Part shown: positions 20,272 to 29,065 of the stretch, piece after piece
Position numbering within the stretch: position 1 is the stretch's first letter
Layout: the number at the start of each line of letters is the position of its first letter
Assembly: GCA_036251875.1 (NCBI GenBank)
Contig: CP133960.1
Coordinates: 248,001 to 312,000, forward strand
DNA length: 64,000 nt
From: Orbaceae bacterium lpD02
GTDB lineage: Bacteria > Pseudomonadota > Gammaproteobacteria > Enterobacterales > Orbaceae
Reading direction: 5' to 3'
Translations under genes and position numbers: made by a program
The notes under the pieces: model-generated
Database searches by the model: none
The model's input: only the letters and a program-made list of their open reading frames with translations
Told to the model about the DNA's origin: nothing

Positions 20272-21099
20272 ATGCCATCAAAATACCGCCCACAACTATT
20301 TGGTTGGATAGATGACCTTGGTAAAGGCTGCAATTATCTATCTGCTGCTGATGAACGTTTAATTTACGCTAATGAAAATTACTGCGCCTTTATTCGTAAG
20401 ACCTTAGGGAATCAGCTACTTTATCTATTGCTTTCTTTATTATCACTGCTAATGTTAGTGGCCGCAATTATATTTGTTACATTGTTAATTATTTCATTGA
20501 TGACCCCCCCCCCTGACAACGGCATGTTAGCTCTTTCAATATTTATGCTATTTATGTCGTTAATTACAATTTATCTTATTATCCCCGAATTCTATCAAAA
20601 CCTATTTGCTAAACGGGGCGAACCGATTATTTTTAACCGTAAAACCGAAAAAGTGTATATTAATGAAAGTTACTTTTTTAACTTTAAATTTTGGCGTAAT
20701 CCACTCATGTTTTTACTGCCAGCAAAAAGGCGCATTAAAGAGTACAATTGGGCTGATTTGCATGGCATTGTGGTGCATAACTATTCGCGTAATGCCTTAA
20801 CCACTACCATTATGATGGTATGTAAGCCAGGTACCCATCAAACTATTGACCATATTATGTTAGACCCAGCAAGAAGCGGTATTGGTAGTAATTTGGTATG
20901 GGGATGGGTGAATAATTTTATGGTGTATTTTCATTTAGCGAAGTTAAATGATGGACGGTATTTAACAACCCAAGAAGATAAATTTACCCGTAACTATATC
21001 AAAGGGCAAGGCTGGCCACAGTGGATGCTAGAGGCATTTAATGCCCGTTCGCTTGATGAACTTACGCAAATCAAACAAAAGTATGGTATTAAGGAATAA
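20272..21099 (+). CDS. Putative T6SS immunity protein, copy 7 of 7 (mosaic; C10 tract)
   Basis: A 275-residue paralogue that combines most of the copy 1 N-terminal allele (with DDL instead of GDL, and ANE in place of AND), the copy 4 TM hairpin including an identical C10 tract at 20504-20513, and the copy 1 C-terminal allele (GIGSNLVWGWVNNFMVYFHLA) not found in copies 2-6. It is the last gene of the array. The 380 bp downstream carries no gene. Confidence 0.68.
   Translation: MPSKYRPQLFGWIDDLGKGCNYLSAADERLIYANENYCAFIRKTLGNQLLYLLLSLLSLLMLVAAIIFVTLLIISLMTPPPDNGMLALSIFMLFMSLITIYLIIPEFYQNLFAKRGEPIIFNRKTEKVYINESYFFNFKFWRNPLMFLLPAKRRIKEYNWADLHGIVVHNYSRNALTTTIMMVCKPGTHQTIDHIMLDPARSGIGSNLVWGWVNNFMVYFHLAKLNDGRYLTTQEDKFTRNYIKGQGWPQWMLEAFNARSLDELTQIKQKYGIKE
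20504..20513 (+). repeat. C10 homopolymer within immunity copy 7
   Basis: The same ten-C tract at the equivalent codon position as in copy 4. The surrounding TM block of about 190 bp is identical to copy 4. Confidence 0.85.
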
Positions 21100-21481
21100 C
21101 AGTGAATCACATTTAAAAGCTCTGCATGCAAACGGCTATAACCATATAATCCGTGAGGTAATTCAAATAATGAATTGATTCTCTTATCTAGCTGTTGGTT
21201 AAACACCGTTCTCTAAGAAGGTGACCGCTTTAAATAAGCATAATAATCACGGCTAGAGACAGTAAATAAATGAAATAAAGGTATTTAGATAAACTATTTT
21301 ACAATTTAATAAATTCGTACCTTGCTATGTCTGACTTGCAAAGTACAGTGCAGCCTTTTTTAGGATTTCGATCTCCTTTTAAAGGTCAAAATGTTTCCAG
21401 TAATTTGGGCAGATCACAACGTATGGGTTTTTTTATTGATAAGATTTTTATCGATTAACAGGTAAAATCACCAATAGATGC
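21100..21481. other. Gene-free spacer after the immunity array
   Basis: This 382-bp AT-rich stretch has no open frame I would support on either strand and no clear terminator. It separates the T6SS cargo island from the conserved backbone and may be decayed sequence. Confidence 0.5.
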
Positions 21482-23611
21482 TCAATTATTGGTTTTACTT
21501 AGCTGCTCGATCAGCTGCAGCGTCTCGGGTAAAATGTCTAATATCAGTAGCAGTTGCTGCAAAATAATGGGATCATCATTATTCACATCATGTGTTTGTT
21601 TATCCAAGGTATCGCTAATTATTTGGCGTAGTAACAGCAAATGTTGGTCTATTTTTTGCTGTCTATTTAAGACATTGATAATAACAACACATGCATCGTC
21701 AAATAACGTTAATGTTTCAGCTGTTAGCTGCTTGTCACGGTGAGCGGCTAACGTTGAAATATAACTAATTAAGCTATGATTAAGGGTCAAAAAACGAAAG
21801 GCTTGATCGGCGAACTGCTGGTCGATATGGGGCTCTTTGGTCATTATGGTAATCAGTGCCGATAAATCAGCATTGTTTTCATGAACATGGCGCCTAATTA
21901 ATCGATACTGCACATCGTTGTGCTTGCCTGATAAATATTGGCTACCAATCAAGGCTAAATAATGACTATTATCATTACAAGATCGTTTAATTAGCTTATC
22001 TAAATTACGGAACTTCCAATCTGGCCAAATAAAACTTACTGCCAACCAGGCGATAAGACAGCCGATAACGGTTGCGATTATTCTTAACATTGCGACATCT
22101 AAACTGCTTTCACCGATAAGACCAAAGCTAAAAAACACCAGCAAGGTAACAAATGCGGTGGCATAAGCATATTGAGAGTTTTTAAATAGAAAAAATAACC
22201 AACCACTTAAAATAATCAGTAACAGTTGCGCCTCAATGTTAGGAAATAGGTAAGTAAGCGGAACTCCTATCGCAATGCCGGCGAGGGTGCCAAGTACCCG
22301 TAAGCGCAGTCGATATTTCGTTGTTGAGTAGTTGGGCTGGCAAACAAATAAGCTGGTTAATATGATCCAATAACCATGCTGTAAGTGAGTGACTTGGATA
22401 ATAATATAGCCAACAGAAAAAACTAAACTCATGCGCACCGCGTGACGAAATAGGGCGGATTTGACGGTTAAATTTTGTTTAATTTGTTGCCAGCTTTCTT
22501 TTATGCCGCTGAAATTATCCTCACTGAGTGATGTTTGCATGTACTGATTAGACAATTGCTGCTCATTATTAATATTGGATAATAGCAAATCAATATTTTG
22601 TAAGTTTTTAAGCAAATGAATGAGGGCATTAATCAGCTTACGATCACCTTGATGGCGGTTAATCGCCTCTTCTAAATAATTAAAATATTTTTCAAAAGTC
22701 GGATTATGTTGATAAATTTGCTTATATTTAATGCTAATTGCTAGCTGATTACAGGCCTTGGCTTGTAAATTTAAAATACGCGCAAAACGAAATAAAATAT
22801 CGCTATGTTTAAGTTCTTGGCAAAGCGTTTGGTAGGCGACATGGGTGGCACTTGCTCGTTCGTGTATATCTTGCGCAACGAAGTAGTAATTGAGCATATT
22901 ACGGATATAGGCTTGGCCGCGATAGCTTTTTAAGCGATTAAATAGCGAGGACTTGGTTTGATTTAGGGCATCAACGAATTGACTATTTGCTAAAGTAATA
23001 TTGGCTAATTGGCTCTTAAAATTTTCGCTCTCATCTGGGTCAAATAATGCTGCTTTAGCATCTAAGTACTGCCCTAATTTAAAAAATAATACGGCTAAAT
23101 TTTGTTGCGTTGTTCTTATCGGCTGGAGTATTGATTCAATAAATGAAACCAAGTTATACCAAATCGCGCCAATTAATAAACATATCGGCTGTGAGTAAAA
23201 ATCGCTATACATTTTATGGCCTAGCATAGTATAAGCCGCAATCAGTAACGAACCGAAAGCGATTACGCCATAGCGTTGGCCTAACGCGCCAAGTAGGGTA
23301 AATATAAATGTTGATGAAATTAAGCCAATAATAAATAACACAGGATAGGGGAATAATAGTTGGACAGAGAAAGTCGCTAATGAAAAGCAAACTAATGTAA
23401 TAATCAAATTAACTAATCGATAGAGTAAACGCGTGTCAATTTCACTTAACGCCGCCGCAACAACGCCCAATGTTAATGGGATAATGGCTTTTATCTCACC
23501 AAAATACCAAGGAATAAAGGTGCAGCCAGCAAGACTAATTAAAATTCGCATGCTGTAAAGCACATTACTGTGATAAAAAACTTGTCTTAATGAAGCGCGT
23601 AGAGTATTCAC
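21482..23611 (-). CDS. yccS: YccS/YhfK-family (FUSC-type) inner-membrane protein
   Basis: The 709-residue protein has two blocks of about six TM helices (about residues 20-160 and 385-515), each followed by a long soluble helical region. This is the architecture and length of E. coli YccS (about 717). FUSC-family proteins resemble aromatic acid exporters; YccS itself has no firmly established substrate. It stands alone on the minus strand and is divergent from grxD. No accessory membrane-fusion partner is adjacent, which argues against an AaeB-type tripartite pump. Confidence 0.82.
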   Translation of the reverse strand: MNTLRASLRQVFYHSNVLYSMRILISLAGCTFIPWYFGEIKAIIPLTLGVVAAALSEIDTRLLYRLVNLIITLVCFSLATFSVQLLFPYPVLFIIGLISSTFIFTLLGALGQRYGVIAFGSLLIAAYTMLGHKMYSDFYSQPICLLIGAIWYNLVSFIESILQPIRTTQQNLAVLFFKLGQYLDAKAALFDPDESENFKSQLANITLANSQFVDALNQTKSSLFNRLKSYRGQAYIRNMLNYYFVAQDIHERASATHVAYQTLCQELKHSDILFRFARILNLQAKACNQLAISIKYKQIYQHNPTFEKYFNYLEEAINRHQGDRKLINALIHLLKNLQNIDLLLSNINNEQQLSNQYMQTSLSEDNFSGIKESWQQIKQNLTVKSALFRHAVRMSLVFSVGYIIIQVTHLQHGYWIILTSLFVCQPNYSTTKYRLRLRVLGTLAGIAIGVPLTYLFPNIEAQLLLIILSGWLFFLFKNSQYAYATAFVTLLVFFSFGLIGESSLDVAMLRIIATVIGCLIAWLAVSFIWPDWKFRNLDKLIKRSCNDNSHYLALIGSQYLSGKHNDVQYRLIRRHVHENNADLSALITIMTKEPHIDQQFADQAFRFLTLNHSLISYISTLAAHRDKQLTAETLTLFDDACVVIINVLNRQQKIDQHLLLLRQIISDTLDKQTHDVNNDDPIILQQLLLILDILPETLQLIEQLSKTNN

Positions 23612-23811
23612 AATTTAGCTATTAGCAGTGGTTTATTGACGTAATTGTAGCTGAAACCGTTATTAAAATATAGAGATGCAGTTAATATATTGCTAATCAA
23701 CATTGGCTAGACAAAAAAATAATAACTGCAGCAATAGTTATTACCTATGTATTGATTAATCATTTTGCGTTACTATATTCAATCATCCCTTCAGTAGGAA
23801 TTGATTTTACT

Positions 23812-24147
23812 ATGACAATGACAACGATTGAAAAAATTCAAAAACAGATCAGCGATAACCCGATCATCCTTTATATGAAAGGTTCGCCTAAATTACCCAG
23901 CTGTGGATTTTCAGCGCAAGCTTCTCAAGTTCTATCACAATGTGGCGTACCTTTTGCTTACGTTGATATTTTACAAAACCCAGATATTAGAGCGGAACTG
24001 CCTAAATACGCTGACTGGCCAACGTTTCCTCAATTATGGATCGATGGTGAGCTAGTAGGTGGTTGTGATATTATGATTGAAATGTTTCAATCGGGTGAAT
24101 TGCAAACGCTAACCAAAGAAACCGCCAGCAAATACCAAACGGCATAA
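23812..24147 (+). CDS. grxD: Monothiol glutaredoxin Grx4 family
   Basis: The 111-residue protein has the CGFS active site (Cys31) and a glutathione/Fe-S-binding context: MKGSPKLPSCGFSA, WPTFPQLW and GELVGGCDI. The family coordinates [2Fe-2S] clusters with glutathione and BolA-type proteins. I start at the ATG at 23812 (MTMTTIEKIQ), which aligns with the E. coli N-terminus. The frame stays open 60 bp further upstream but the extra residues do not resemble the family. It converges on rnt with a shared hairpin between them. Confidence 0.95.
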   Translation: MTMTTIEKIQKQISDNPIILYMKGSPKLPSCGFSAQASQVLSQCGVPFAYVDILQNPDIRAELPKYADWPTFPQLWIDGELVGGCDIMIEMFQSGELQTLTKETASKYQTA

Positions 24148-24190
24148 TTGACTGTTCATTTACGGTTATCCGATGCGATAACGCTTTTTG

Positions 24191-24214
24191 CAAGGGAGCA
24201 TTATGGCTCCCTTG
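24191..24214. terminator. Hairpin between convergent grxD and rnt
   Basis: CAAGGGAGC and GCTCCCTTG form a perfect 9-bp stem with a 6-nt loop between the two convergent stop codons. The T-tract is weak, so termination efficiency is uncertain. Confidence 0.65.
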
Positions 24215-24235
24215 ATCGTTTGTCCTCTCTGGCAA

Positions 24236-24877
24236 TTATTGCTCTTGGGCTAATGGCCAACCACCAAGTGATTTAAAACGATTAATCATCTCGCAAAATA
24301 ATACTGCGGTTTTTTCCGTATCATATAATGCTGAGTGTGCTTCTTTATGGTCAAAAGGGATCTTAGCTGTTTCGCAGGCTCTAGCAAGCACGGTTTGCCC
24401 ATAAACCAAACCCGCTAACGAGGCCGTATCAAAAGTAGCAAAAGGGTGAAAAGGATTACGTTTTATTTTACACCGTTCGGCGGCCGCCATTAAAAAACCA
24501 TGGTCAAAATGGGCGTTGTGGGCAACAATAACCGCACGATTACAATCATTGTCTTTAATACCTTTGCGCACCATTTTAAAAATTTCATCGATAGCATTTA
24601 GTTCGGTTACCGCGCCCCTTAGCGGGTTGGTTGGGTCAATACCATTAAAAGCCAATGCTGATGGCTCTAATATCGCCCCTTCAAATGGATTAACATGAAA
24701 ATGTATTTTATTATCAATAGCTAACCAACCATCATAATTCATTTTTACGGTAATTGCGGCTATTTCAAGTACGGCGTTGGTTTGACTATTAAAACCAGAG
24801 GTTTCGATATCAATGACCACTGGGTAGAAACCACGAAAGCGGTCACACAATTTATTCGATACAGTAGATTCAGGCAC
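24236..24877 (-). CDS. rnt: Ribonuclease T
   Basis: The 213-residue DEDD-family 3'-5' exoribonuclease trims tRNA CCA ends and the 3' ends of stable RNAs. The DEDD motifs are visible: [11 protein letters not shown] near residue 20 (Asp, Glu), [11 protein letters not shown] near 125 (Asp), and [15 protein letters not shown] near 180 (His, Asp). Length and motifs match E. coli RNase T (215). It is convergent with grxD. The dinB gene lies on the other side, divergent. Confidence 0.94.
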   Translation of the reverse strand: MPESTVSNKLCDRFRGFYPVVIDIETSGFNSQTNAVLEIAAITVKMNYDGWLAIDNKIHFHVNPFEGAILEPSALAFNGIDPTNPLRGAVTELNAIDEIFKMVRKGIKDNDCNRAVIVAHNAHFDHGFLMAAAERCKIKRNPFHPFATFDTASLAGLVYGQTVLARACETAKIPFDHKEAHSALYDTEKTAVLFCEMINRFKSLGGWPLAQEQ

Positions 24878-24983
24878 AATATTAACTTATTTTGTAAAAC
24901 TAATTGGACTATTATGCCAGTAATTGTAAAAATTGGGTAGTGATTGTAAATAGGTATAGTCGGCAGAATATATTTACTATATA

Positions 24984-24999
24984 TTGTATATTTATACAG
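24984..24999. promoter_or_regulatory. LexA (SOS) box upstream of dinB
   Basis: TTGTATATTTATACAG matches CTGTATATATATACAG at 14 of 16 positions (first base and one central base differ). It is centred about 30 bp before the dinB start, where an SOS operator is expected. Confidence 0.75.
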
Positions 25000-25021
25000 T
25001 TATGATTTTAACCAAGATGTA

Positions 25022-26092
25022 ATGATGAATTCGGTAAAGAAAATTATTCATATTGATATGGATTGCTTTTATGCCGCAGTAGAAATGCGAGATAACCCTC
25101 GTTACCGTAACATTCCTATTGCGGTAGGCGGAGATCCTAAAAAACGAGGCGTTGTCGCGACAGCGAATTACCTTGCTCGTCAATATGGTATTCACAGTGC
25201 GATGTCAATGGCTCAGGCGGTTAAATTATGCCCTCACCTTAAAGTGGTTGCCGGTCGGCATCAAGTTTATAAAGAGGTTTCCAAGCAAATTCATCAAATA
25301 TTCAAACAATACACGCCACTCATTGAGGCCTTATCACTTGATGAAGCTTACCTTGATGTCACTGATTGCAGTTTATTCCATGGTTCAGCGACGCTAATAG
25401 CCCAAGATATTAGGCAAAAAATTGCTACAGAGCTTAATTTAACCGCATCAGCAGGCGTTGCACCATTAAAATTTTTAGCGAAAATCGCCTCAGATATGAA
25501 TAAACCTAATGGTCAATATGTGATCCCGCCAGAAAATGTAGCTGAGTTTGTTACTCATTTGCCATTAAAAAAAATACCCGGTGTCGGTAAAGTCACCGAG
25601 AAAAAATTAGCCGAATTAGGCTTAGTGTATTGTCGTGATGTGATCAATTATGATTTAAGTAAACTCTTAAATCAGTTTGGTAAATTTGGTCGAATACTTT
25701 ATGAACGTTGCCAAGGAATAGATGATCGAGAAGTGCATAATGATCGACAGCGTAAATCAGTCGGCGTTGAAAGAACCATTGATAATGACATTTATAATTG
25801 GGAAGAATGCCTGCCATTTTTTGACTCGTTATATGATGAACTTGAAAAACGGTTAAGCAAAGTTAGAGCCGACTTAGCGATTGCAAGGCAAGGCGTTAAA
25901 TTTAAATTCCATGACTTCCAGATCACCACTCAAGAGCACGTCTATCCAAAGCTCAATAAGCAAGATTTAATTGAGCAAGCTCGTCAGATCTGGCTAGATA
26001 GACGTAAAGAGCGGGGGATCCGTTTAATCGGTTTTCATGTCACATTAATTGATCCCCAGCTCGATAAGCAGTTGGTTTTAACCTTTCAGTGA
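25022..26092 (+). CDS. dinB: DNA polymerase IV (Y family)
   Basis: The 356-residue translesion polymerase has the catalytic carboxylates in IIHIDMDCFYAAVEMRD (Asp12) and SLDEAYLDV near residue 105. A helix-hairpin-helix follows (KKIPGVGKVTEKKLAELG, about 180-197), then a little-finger domain. The extreme C-terminus (DPQLDKQLVLTFQ) resembles the beta-clamp-binding tail of E. coli Pol IV. Two ATGs are adjacent (25022 and 25025) and either may be used. The upstream LexA-like box implies SOS control. Confidence 0.95.
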   Translation: MMNSVKKIIHIDMDCFYAAVEMRDNPRYRNIPIAVGGDPKKRGVVATANYLARQYGIHSAMSMAQAVKLCPHLKVVAGRHQVYKEVSKQIHQIFKQYTPLIEALSLDEAYLDVTDCSLFHGSATLIAQDIRQKIATELNLTASAGVAPLKFLAKIASDMNKPNGQYVIPPENVAEFVTHLPLKKIPGVGKVTEKKLAELGLVYCRDVINYDLSKLLNQFGKFGRILYERCQGIDDREVHNDRQRKSVGVERTIDNDIYNWEECLPFFDSLYDELEKRLSKVRADLAIARQGVKFKFHDFQITTQEHVYPKLNKQDLIEQARQIWLDRRKERGIRLIGFHVTLIDPQLDKQLVLTFQ

Positions 26093-26132
26093 TCCCTTTA
26101 GTCGATTTAATGTCAGGATACTATAATAAAAA

Positions 26133-26158
26133 AGCTAAAGGACAAATTGCCTTTAGCT
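26133..26158 (-). terminator. Terminator between dinB and the SIMPL-domain gene
   Basis: AGCTAAAGG / CCTTTAGCT is a 9-bp stem between convergent genes. Read on the minus strand it runs into TTTTTTATT, so it mainly serves a minus-strand transcript; plus-strand T's are lacking. Confidence 0.7.
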
Positions 26159-26175
26159 AAAATATGGCTGATATT

Positions 26176-27279
26176 TTATTGTGTTAGTATTTTCACAATT
26201 TCAAATGAGCCTGACATCGTTAACGTTATTGAAAACTCTGATGGCGGTTGAATATCAACACTATCGGCTATAAAACTTTGTGCTTGACCGGCATTAAGAA
26301 CTTTTTGCGAATAACTATAGTTGCGGGGTTGTATCGAATAGATATGACTATTTTCATCACTATTAAGGTGAGTTGGAACGCCTAATTGGTATTGCTTACC
26401 AAGCAATCGTGCCGCTTTTGCGGTTAGTTTGTCATAAATCGATTGCTCATATTGCGCCAAAATGCGATTTTTTTCTAACTCAGATACGTTATAACTTATA
26501 TCATTATTAACTGTCATTTTAAGCTCTTGGGCTTTAACGATTATTTTCCCAATTAAATCAAAGTTATTTACTTTAACTTGCAGCGTGTTACGTACATAAT
26601 ATTTTTTTACAGTTTCAGTCTTGGGTGAAATAACTTGGTTATCATAACTGGCAACTGAAATATCATTAATTCCTAATTTAGCTAACTCATTAATAATTAG
26701 CTGATATTTTTGTTGAGCCAGTTGCTTAGCTTGGTCGGCTGAATCGCCATTGGCCTCAAGGCTAAAAATATAAGCGTTATTATCGACACGCTGTTTAATA
26801 TCATCAATATTGTTTTTATCAAATAGTTTTACTGCGTCAAAAAACTGCTTATTGGTCATATTAACATTAACGGCAAATTTTGAATTATACCGTTTAGATT
26901 TATCCGCAATCGGCTGTTGTTGTTCATGTTCATAATTTTGATAAGCAATTGTAGTTAAGTCCTCATTTTTAATACCTAATTGGTTTAAATATTGATTTAA
27001 TGCTTTCATATTCGCGGTATTGCGATTTGATGCATCATTTGGACTACTACCTTCGGTAATATAGGTAATTGAAAACTCAGCCGTATCAGGCTTTAACTTG
27101 ATTGTTTCTGTTATGCTGGTGTTAATATCACCAATTACCACGGCATTATTACCATATTTAAGCCGTTGCAATTCAAGTGTATTGGCTAAATTCTCGTTTG
27201 GTACAGTTGAATAAGCGGCTTGAGGTATTAATATAAGACTCAAATTTAATAATAAAATAGATGCTATTTTCTTTTTCAT
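26176..27279 (-). CDS. SIMPL-domain (DUF541/YggE-like) secreted protein
   Basis: The 367-residue protein has an N-terminal signal peptide (MKKKIASILLLNLSLILIPQAAYS, predicted cleavage after residue 24). A SIMPL/DUF541 domain follows, with the typical PDTAEFSITYITEG opening and repeated helical segments. The family includes E. coli YggE, linked to oxidative-stress tolerance and periplasmic location; the biochemical role is not established. At 367 residues it is longer than YggE (about 246), with an additional Asn/Gln-rich middle. It stands alone, ends against dinB, and has its own promoter region upstream of 27279. Confidence 0.7.
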   Translation of the reverse strand: MKKKIASILLLNLSLILIPQAAYSTVPNENLANTLELQRLKYGNNAVVIGDINTSITETIKLKPDTAEFSITYITEGSSPNDASNRNTANMKALNQYLNQLGIKNEDLTTIAYQNYEHEQQQPIADKSKRYNSKFAVNVNMTNKQFFDAVKLFDKNNIDDIKQRVDNNAYIFSLEANGDSADQAKQLAQQKYQLIINELAKLGINDISVASYDNQVISPKTETVKKYYVRNTLQVKVNNFDLIGKIIVKAQELKMTVNNDISYNVSELEKNRILAQYEQSIYDKLTAKAARLLGKQYQLGVPTHLNSDENSHIYSIQPRNYSYSQKVLNAGQAQSFIADSVDIQPPSEFSITLTMSGSFEIVKILTQ

Positions 27280-27394
27280 TTGTTCAACCTTTTAAATGCT
27301 GTCATGGTAGCTAATTAGCAATATCCCGTTTGATATAACACGATTCATAATAGAACAAAAAATCACTAAGGTATATAAATTAATCAATTACTTA

Positions 27395-27420
27395 TAAAAA
27401 ACGCCATTCATTGAGGCGTT
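27395..27420 (-). terminator. Intrinsic terminator after pyrE
   Basis: On the minus strand AACGCC / GGCGTT forms a 6-bp stem, extendable by A-T pairs, followed by TTTTTTATA. It starts 10 bp after the pyrE stop. Confidence 0.75.
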
Positions 27421-27430
27421 AATTTTTCGC

Positions 27431-28078
27431 TTAAGCAACGCCATATTGTGTTTGGTAGGCTTCAACGCGAGCTAATTCATCTGCTTTGTCATCCTCAGCA
27501 GATAAGTAATTGATTAAATCATTAAGCGTAATGATTGATATCACATCACAGTTATAGGCTTTTTTAATCTCCTGAATAGCCGATAGCTCTCCTTTGCCTT
27601 TTTCTTGGCGATCTAAACTAATCAACACGCCTGATAATTTTGAGTGGTTATTTTCCAGAATTTGCATTGACTCACGAATAGCGGTGCCAGCGGTGATCAC
27701 ATCATCGACTAACATAACGCGTTTATCTTGAATTGAACTGCCAACCAAATTACCGCCTTCACCATGATCTTTGGCTTCTTTACGGTTAAAGCAATAGGGA
27801 ATTTCAATATTATGGTGTTCTGACAAAGCAACAACTGTTGCCGCAACGATTGGGATCCCTTTATAGGCTGGCCCAAAAATTACATCATATTCTAGATTTG
27901 CATCGAGTAGCGCTTCTGCATAAAAACGACCTAATAGCGCCAGATCTTTACCGGTATTAAACAATCCTGCATTAAAAAAGTAGGGGCTTTTTCGTCCTGA
28001 TTTCAACGTGAATTCGCCAAATCGCAATACTTCTCTTTCAAGTGCGAATTGAATAAATTGGCGTTTGTATGACTTCAT
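27431..28078 (-). CDS. pyrE: Orotate phosphoribosyltransferase
   Basis: The 215-residue enzyme converts orotate and PRPP to OMP in pyrimidine synthesis. The PRPP-binding signature [13 protein letters not shown] lies near residue 120, and [10 protein letters not shown] and [14 protein letters not shown] near residues 70 and 97. It lies 103 bp downstream of rph on the same strand, the same order as in E. coli. A hairpin resembling the E. coli attenuator lies in the spacer, so UTP-sensitive attenuation is a reasonable hypothesis. Confidence 0.95.
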   Translation of the reverse strand: MKSYKRQFIQFALEREVLRFGEFTLKSGRKSPYFFNAGLFNTGKDLALLGRFYAEALLDANLEYDVIFGPAYKGIPIVAATVVALSEHHNIEIPYCFNRKEAKDHGEGGNLVGSSIQDKRVMLVDDVITAGTAIRESMQILENNHSKLSGVLISLDRQEKGKGELSAIQEIKKAYNCDVISIITLNDLINYLSAEDDKADELARVEAYQTQYGVA

Positions 28079-28150
28079 ATGATGTTTCTCCAGACGTTAA
28101 TGTGCTATTACTTTTAAATAAGGTTTAATAAACAAATTGTAACTAAAAAT

Positions 28151-28170
28151 AAAGCGACATATGTCGCTTT
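28151..28170 (-). promoter_or_regulatory. Perfect hairpin in the rph-pyrE spacer (candidate pyrE attenuator)
   Basis: AAAGCGACATATGTCGCTTT is a perfect 20-bp palindrome starting 11 bp after the rph stop. It is followed on the minus strand by ATTTTTAG. It is placed as in E. coli, where translation of rph up to the hairpin controls read-through into pyrE. Confidence 0.65.
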
Positions 28171-28181
28171 TTAAATCAATG

Positions 28182-28907
28182 CTAGTATGAGGTGATATTT
28201 AATGCTAGTTTTTGTGCCTCAATAATGGTATTAATTCCATTTTTTGCTAATGCTAATAGTTCCATTAGTTCATCATGACTAAATGGTTCTCCCTCAGCAG
28301 TGCCTTGTATTTCAATTATTCTCTCATCATCGGTCATGATGACATTCATATCCGTTTCGGCATTAGAATCTTCAATATACTCAAGGTCGCACAAGGCTTG
28401 ATCTTTTACGATACCGACCGAAACAGCCGCAATTAAGCCTTTAAATGGATTAGTTTTTAATGTGCCTTGTTCTATCATGCCATTAAGCGCATCATAAAGC
28501 GCAACGCATGCGCCTGAAATTGATGCGGTGCGTGTACCTCCATCGGCTTGGATCACATCACAATCAAGCGTAATGGTATATTCGCCTAATACTTTAAGAT
28601 CAACTGCGGCACGTAGTGAGCGAGCGATTAAGCGCTGGATTTCCATTGTTCGACCGCTCTGTTTACCTTTAGCCGCTTCACGTTGTGTTCGGGTATTTGT
28701 CGCTCTTGGCAACATGCCATATTCAGCCGTGATCCAGCCTTGATTTTGACCTTTAAGAAAACGAGGAACCCCTTCTTCAATCGTTGCATTACAAAGCACT
28801 TTGGTTTCACCAAATTCAATTAATACAGAACCTTCGGCATGTTTGGTATAATTACGGGTGATTTTTATCGGGCGGACTTGTTCCGCGGTTCGGCCAGAAG
28901 GGCGCAT
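28182..28907 (-). CDS. rph: Ribonuclease PH
   Basis: The 241-residue phosphorolytic exoribonuclease is involved in tRNA 3' processing. [61 protein letters not shown] and [20 protein letters not shown] are all diagnostic. I use the ATG at 28907, which matches the family start and has GGAGA upstream; the frame extends four codons to a TTG. Unlike the E. coli K-12 allele it is full length. It is first in a two-gene operon with pyrE and divergent from yicC. Confidence 0.95.
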   Translation of the reverse strand: MRPSGRTAEQVRPIKITRNYTKHAEGSVLIEFGETKVLCNATIEEGVPRFLKGQNQGWITAEYGMLPRATNTRTQREAAKGKQSGRTMEIQRLIARSLRAAVDLKVLGEYTITLDCDVIQADGGTRTASISGACVALYDALNGMIEQGTLKTNPFKGLIAAVSVGIVKDQALCDLEYIEDSNAETDMNVIMTDDERIIEIQGTAEGEPFSHDELMELLALAKNGINTIIEAQKLALNITSY

Positions 28908-29065
28908 GTCTATCTCCAATTAGGTTTTATCTGATACTGAATCAATAGTTTATTAGGAGGACATTACTATAAGGATAAGTAATGTTTAGCCTAAGCTAAG
29001 GGGGCATTATACAGAATTTGTGCTACAATGCACAGCAACTTTTATGACTTTAGGAAGAAACAATT

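Larger units (their letters stand above)
15148..21099 (+). repeat. Array of seven tandem paralogous genes with a variable central block
   Basis: Seven units of about 850 bp, all in the same orientation. Each has near-identical 5' and 3' parts and a variable block of about 190-200 bp encoding two TM helices. Copies 2-7 are separated by 22-34 bp containing the same spacer, AACAATGGATAGGACGGATT, with a small variation before copy 5. Five TM-hairpin types, two N-terminal alleles and two C-terminal alleles are combined in different ways. This is tandem gene amplification with recombination between units. Confidence 0.9.

Noticed and set aside
15148-21099. Could the periodic array be a CRISPR or non-coding satellite?
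   Set aside because: Units are about 850 bp full-length coding genes with intact frames and ribosome sites.
21100-21481. Possible eighth, decayed immunity copy after the array
   Set aside because: None of the conserved blocks (for example the FAKRGEPIIFN region) can be recognised in this spacer.
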